Shown: positions 60,701 through 64,000 of the stretch, piece after piece | How the letters are laid out: each line of letters begins with the position of its first letter | Numbering within the stretch: position 1 is the stretch's first letter | Source of the DNA: Metridium senile | Taxonomy: Eukaryota > Cnidaria > Anthozoa > Actiniaria > Metridiidae | Assembly: GCA_949775045.1 (NCBI GenBank) | Contig: OX459097.1 | Span: 5,223,185-5,287,184 of the forward strand | Direction of reading: 5' to 3' | DNA length: 64,000 nucleotides | Notes under the pieces: model-generated | Told to the model about the DNA's origin: nothing | Seen by the model: only the letters and a program-made list of their open reading frames with translations | Database searches by the model: none | Program-made: the position numbers and the translations under genes

Positions 60701-63455
60701 TGCCTTGCCATCTTGACAACATCATGATCAGGAGGGTTATATCGATAACAATTACTAAACATCAAGCGAAGCTCTGCAGCAAACTGTTCTGGAGATTCAT
60801 ACATTCTAGCCTCCATTTTCTCCTGTTTGCAAATCAAATAACCAATAATCAGAAAACATGTAAATGTTTATAATGTGTTCTATTTTTTTGCAATCCTTAC
60901 AATTATATTATAGTACATATCTATTTTTGTATTTCTCTATTGTAGCACAGGGGTGTGTTTTAAGTGGGTTGGATTTTTTACCATTTCTAGGGGATAGGGT
61001 AGGGTAATTTACCCAGTAGGGGACAACATGTCCTATTGTAAATTTACCCACCTTGGCGAATTGTGAAATAGATAAATAAGTCATTGTTTAGACTGACATA
61101 AGGGGCAGATGATGTATATTACTAGACTAAATAGGGATATTATAATTTATGACTATTTACATTACAATCCAACATCAATAAAATTTTTGATAATGACACC
61201 AGGCCGAAACGTCGAAAATGTTTAAATAGGGATACATTTTTATAATAATTTAAATTTAATCTTTCAAGAGGAAAGCCTAGATCAAAATATTTTCGGTGAT
61301 AAAGCTGTGCGAACACTTCAGCAATTTCACAGCAACTTTGAAAATTCCATTAGAGTACAAATATTATACCCATTCAAAACAAGTAGTATTAATTAGTACT
61401 AAATAGTGCTAATTAAACAATAGAAAACAACAGAATTAGCATTAAATATCACTATTTAGTACTATTTATGTTTCATGCTTTTAATGTTTGTACTCTAGCA
61501 TGAAATTGCCATAAAATTGCTGCAAAAATCAATGATGGTAGCAAAGAAATGATTGTGGATTGGATTATAGAAGTAAATAGTTTACCTTCATCTCTGTCAT
61601 TGAGACAGGTTGCTTGATGATATCATGATAATCATGCAGACCAAGTGCATCAGCATCAACAGGCTTGTAGAATGGCCATGCATAAGCCTATAGGTATGCA
61701 GAAAGACAGATTGTGAGATGATTACATTTTGGGTTGGAATTCACTTCTTTTCATTTCAGCTTCAAAAATGATGATGATGATGACAATAATTTTATTATAA
61801 TGATGACAATGAAACTCTAGTTATAATGTTTGTATTGCCTGATTATCAGTTTAGTTTTTTTAACAATGTCCATGTAAAGTAGAGATTAACACTACAACAA
61901 GTGACACGTAATTCTTTGTTCATTTGTTTTCAGCAGTGTATGATTAATACTTTAAATGTATAATGAGCAACAGTGAACATTGAATAAGAACTATGAAATC
62001 TATGTTCACATTTAATCCCAGTATCCCACATTTTGAGAAAACTTGTGAGGTGTCACATGACATTTCTATTAGTGTTATGGTTTTTTTTGGTGGACAATGT
62101 TAATGACGTTGCCTGTATACACCTATTTCAATTAACGTTGTCCATCTGGAATGGTTGATCTGAGACCGATAGGAATTGTTGGAGTTCATTAAATTTCAAA
62201 TACATTGTTTTAATCACACTTGAATGGTGCTGAATTACAGATAACAGTATTTCAGAAGTAAACATTAATATTCAAGCGTGATTATAATAGTGTATTTGCA
62301 GTTTAACGAGCTCCCACAATTCCTATCGGCCTCAGATCAACCATTACCAGATGGACAACGTTAATTGAAATAGGTGTATACAACTAATAAAATATTATGA
62401 ATATATCATGATGATAATATGACCATCAATTGGTACATACATAATGCTTCTTGGAAAACAGATCTTTCAAGATCTGATTGCAGTACTTTAGCTGCTCTGA
62501 GAGTGGTTTCCTTTTCCCACGAGTCTAGAAATAAAATGATAAAACTCCAACATTAATAATTACACCAACATTACTGAGAAACAATCACAGAAAGGCAGTT
62601 AACCGTACACCACACAGAAGAGTGTTACTGATGTTGTGCCTGTCGTTGTAAAATTTTGAAATCATTTGATTCTTCAGTAAGAAGTTTCACAGACTATTTC
62701 ATTACATAGTTAACATACAAACAAGTATTTTACTGTGCATGATGCAATTTAACTTTCTACAATAGGGAACAATTATTGTGTGTTCTAGAGTACTGTACCA
62801 CAAAGGTACATTCCCTTACCAGGCTAGGTCCTTCAGGAAGGTCTCTGTTAGGTTTTTTGACTGTTCTAGTTGATTCTCTTCTTGTTGGTATTTTAGCTGC
62901 TTTTGCTGGGATTATTACAGGTTCCACAACAAGATCTCCAACTGGCGTAGTAGGTGTGGTAGTATCTGCTTTTCTTTTAATGCCTTTTTTAGCCTGGTTA
63001 ATTAAATATAAGTTATTATATTTACTCAAATAAGTGCTGCAGCACTTGTTAATTTTTGTTTGCTTATGTTGCGCTTATTCGGGGGCAGCAACAATGGAAC
63101 TATATTTGAATCCAATTGTGTTCTTGAATACATTGTTGAATACATGCTTGTAGCCCTGAAGATTTCTAATTTGGCCAAAAGCTTGATACTAAATTAGTAA
63201 CTATGAACTTTTTCACAAATATTTCAATCAATTGAAATACCTTAGTAGAGACAATGATAGTTGGAGGAGGGCCAGACATAGTAGGAGCTTGTGTGACAGA
63301 TGGTGTTGGTAATGCAGTCGTTGTGACTTCCACTGGAGTAGGTAGCGCTGTAGTAGCTGTCACTGATGAAGGTAATGTACTGCTCACTACTACTGGTGGT
63401 GGTGGTGGTGGTGGTGGTGGGAGGGTTGTCATGGGAGTACTGTCAGGAACAATAG
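45766..63455 (-). CDS. BRD4-like: BRD4-type BET bromodomain protein, 3' part (20 exons)
   Basis: Reads acetylated histones and recruits P-TEFb. Exons 5' to 3' on the minus strand: 63241-63455, 62820-62993, 62441-62524, 61586-61687, 60694-60822, 60000-60182, 56453-56685, 55504-55616, 54636-54880, 53823-53874, 53293-53457, 50856-50896, 50041-50110, 48852-49538, 48177-48236, 47830-47858, 47308-47442, 46834-46925, 46327-46456, 45766-45840; phases close over about 1003 codons. In order: Pro/Thr-rich linker with a Pro9 run, [16 protein letters not shown], second bromodomain ([48 protein letters not shown] with the acetyl-lysine Asn), Lys-rich region, ET domain ([48 protein letters not shown]), Ser-rich tract, a 228-codon Lys/Ala/Pro/Thr-repeat exon, and the coiled C-terminal motif ([16 protein letters not shown] ... 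[18 protein letters not shown]). This C-terminus marks the long BRD4 form rather than BRD2/3. The first bromodomain is right of the window. Confidence 0.94.
45918..46091. mobile_element. pogo/Tigger-like MITE
   Basis: TACAGTGGAACC and GGTTCCACTGTA ends with TA flanks; internal AACGGGGTGGCC appears in both arms. This is a widespread end type for pogo-derived MITEs. It lies between the last two BET exons. Confidence 0.85.
46990..47280. repeat. Two-copy tandem repeat, about 147 bp
   Basis: AATAATTCTGATTCAACCAA occurs at about 46991 and 47139, with the following 120 bp about 80% similar. It lies in a BET intron directly before exon 47308-47442. Confidence 0.8.
48374..48551. mobile_element. Inverted-repeat MITE (AAAGGCCCAGGCAAAC ends)
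   Basis: AAAGGCCCAGGCAAACAG pairs with TTTGCCAGGCCTTT; internal GTTGAAAC / GTTTCAAC motifs. It lies in a BET intron. Confidence 0.7.
48738..48798. mobile_element. 61-bp hairpin element
   Basis: ATAGCCTGCGTTAC pairs with GTAACACAGGCTAC around a TTTTTTTAGCACGAAAAAAA centre. It lies 53 bp from the donor of exon 48852-49538. Confidence 0.6.
49811..49966. mobile_element. MITE with TTACAGTGCGAATC ends
   Basis: ATTACAGTGCGAATC and GATTCGCACTGTAA are inverted ends about 155 bp apart. TA at the borders suggests Tc1/pogo-like insertion. Confidence 0.75.
51620..51800. repeat. Tandem repeat of about 78 bp, 2.3 copies
   Basis: TTCTAGTTATGAAAATATTT, GTTGTCATGGGATCA and AATGCCTATCCA recur at 51621, 51694 and partly 51763. 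It lies in the long BET intron 50897-53292. Confidence 0.8.
54950..55312. repeat. Tandem duplication plus AGACAAGCATAAA minisatellite
   Basis: CTTATCCTATCAAGTTGCTT at about 54982 and 55139 marks two copies; AGACAAGCATAAA-type units repeat at least eight times between and after. It lies in a BET intron. Confidence 0.8.
57067..59937. mobile_element. 2.87-kb foldback element in a BET intron
   Basis: Ends AACAGTGTTCCATTTAAATT and its complement, then near-identical arms of about 1.0 kb (left about 57067-58290, right about 58935-59937). AAAG flanks both sides as a possible 4-bp target duplication. Subterminal units CCATTTAAATTTGTAC occur twice at each end. Both arms carry CCAATCAGAG and GCGGGAT-type motifs. 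The left arm has about 220 extra bp (57283-57503) absent from the right. The 0.65-kb centre has a TTTGGACGA minisatellite (58510-58640). Forward and reverse ORFs of 60-128 residues mirror one another and resemble no transposase I know. Confidence 0.9.
58510..58640. repeat. TTTGGACGA minisatellite inside the foldback element
   Basis: Units such as CGATTTGGACGATAAAGT repeat irregularly about eight times in the non-palindromic centre of the element. Confidence 0.8.
60311..60493. mobile_element. Palindromic element, family G full copy
   Basis: AAGACGTAAAAATGAGACTT and its complement at the ends; AATAATACTAATTA and complement inside; each arm carries GACGTTTCGGAGCCATCA or its complement. Confidence 0.8.
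60530..60660. repeat. 41-bp tandem repeat, three copies
   Basis: ATTGGTCAAAATT followed by ATTGTATAAATATTGCA and TCTG. Each unit contains ATTGG, the complement of a CCAAT box. It ends about 35 bp from bromodomain exon 60694-60822. Confidence 0.85.
61315..61530. mobile_element. Possible inverted-repeat element
   Basis: TTAGAGTACAAA at about 61352 and TTTGTACTCTA at about 61488 flank an ACTAAATAGT-rich palindrome. Confidence 0.45.
62114..62383. mobile_element. CACCTA-family MITE, long form
   Basis: TACACCTATTTCAATTAACG and complement at the ends, then GTTGATCTGAGRCCGATAGG-like arms (R = A or G). TA flanks. It shares its terminal motif with 29353-29492. Confidence 0.8.
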
Positions 63456-64000
63456 CTATCATAACAGAACACATCATTAGTTATTTACCTCCTACTTAAG
63501 TTCAAAGGTGGATTATCCAGGGGGTGAATAAGACGACTAATCACCCTCCTTTGGAATTGAAAAATATGGATTGGATAACAGATAAGAAATAGAAAATACT
63601 ATGTGATGCCTTTCAAGTTTGCAGTCAACACCCTTGAAATTGTCCTGGATTTGCCACTGTAGTTATACACATGGTGCTAGTTCTAAGAAGCCTGAATAGC
63701 GCTATCCACCGGATAAATCCCTACCCAACAGATACAAATTCTATACACTGGACAACTCTTATCCAGGCATCGTACAACTGGCCCCAGTTCCAAAATTTAT
63801 TGCCACAGCTAAAGCAAGCCAACGCTCTTTAAGGATGCAAAAGGATGTCAGTATTCTGTTTCTAGTTTCATCAAACTATGTGTTAGTAGTATGTGTTGAT
63901 GACTATAAACTATAATCATGGCAAGCTCATGTAGTGGTAGAAGTTGAATGGAATATTTCTGAAGGAAACTACAATAAAAATACCAACATCCTTTGCAGCT
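63456..64000. other. BET intron, repeat-like fragments only
   Basis: No exon recognised. GCGCTATCCACCGGATAAAT and CAACTGGCCCCAGTT around 63698-63785 look like a common invertebrate inverted-repeat family. The exons for the first bromodomain must lie further right. Confidence 0.4.

Overview
The window is animal (metazoan) nuclear DNA. It holds spliced genes with GT-AG introns, AT-rich introns packed with palindromic transposon remnants, and proteins that align by eye with human DROSHA, RIOK1, RALGPS1/2, YPEL5 and BRD4. No gene is operonic or prokaryotic. The repeat style (tRNA-headed SINEs, pogo-, hAT- and Tc1-like MITEs, large foldback elements) suits an invertebrate, perhaps a cnidarian or another early-branching animal. 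I cannot name the species from the sequence.

Layout. 93-12262 (-): the 5' two thirds of DROSHA in 15 coding exons, about 934 residues; the RNase III domains lie off the left edge. 14304-16085 (-): RIOK1 as one uninterrupted 593-residue ORF. 16086-16320: a compact gap between RIOK1 and the start of a RALGPS gene, probably a shared divergent promoter. 18486-34633 (+): a complete RALGPS gene (RasGEF plus PH domain, about 541 residues). 39522-42942 (+): complete YPEL5, 6 exons, 117 residues. 45766-63455 (-): the 3' part of a long BRD4-type BET gene in 20 exons (second bromodomain, ET domain, C-terminal P-TEFb-type motif); the first bromodomain lies off the right edge. I derived exon borders by hand from splice sites, reading phase and remembered human homologues; phases close through all four multi-exon genes.

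Structural events. A 6.1-kb segment (13080-19179) is tandemly duplicated at 19180-23117, with an internal 2159-bp deletion in the second copy. This leaves a headless RIOK1 copy and two copies of the first coding exon of RALGPS. Three separate exons have small tandem duplications that carry the splice site with them (DROSHA 4990-5200, RALGPS 25030-25163, RALGPS 31751-31933). The RALGPS one at 31751 has an 81-bp period and stays in frame. Introns carry many inverted-repeat elements, the largest being a 2.87-kb foldback in the BET gene (57067-59937) and a 1.55-kb palindrome in RALGPS (26350-27904).

The genes do not form a pathway: they act in microRNA processing (DROSHA), 40S ribosome maturation (RIOK1), Ral GTPase activation (RALGPS), the CTLH ubiquitin ligase or its partners (YPEL5), and transcription elongation on acetylated chromatin (BET). 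The window looks like an ordinary conserved gene neighbourhood in a repeat-active genome. What stands out is the repeated duplication of splice junctions and the related foldback/MITE families, not a clearly new pathway.
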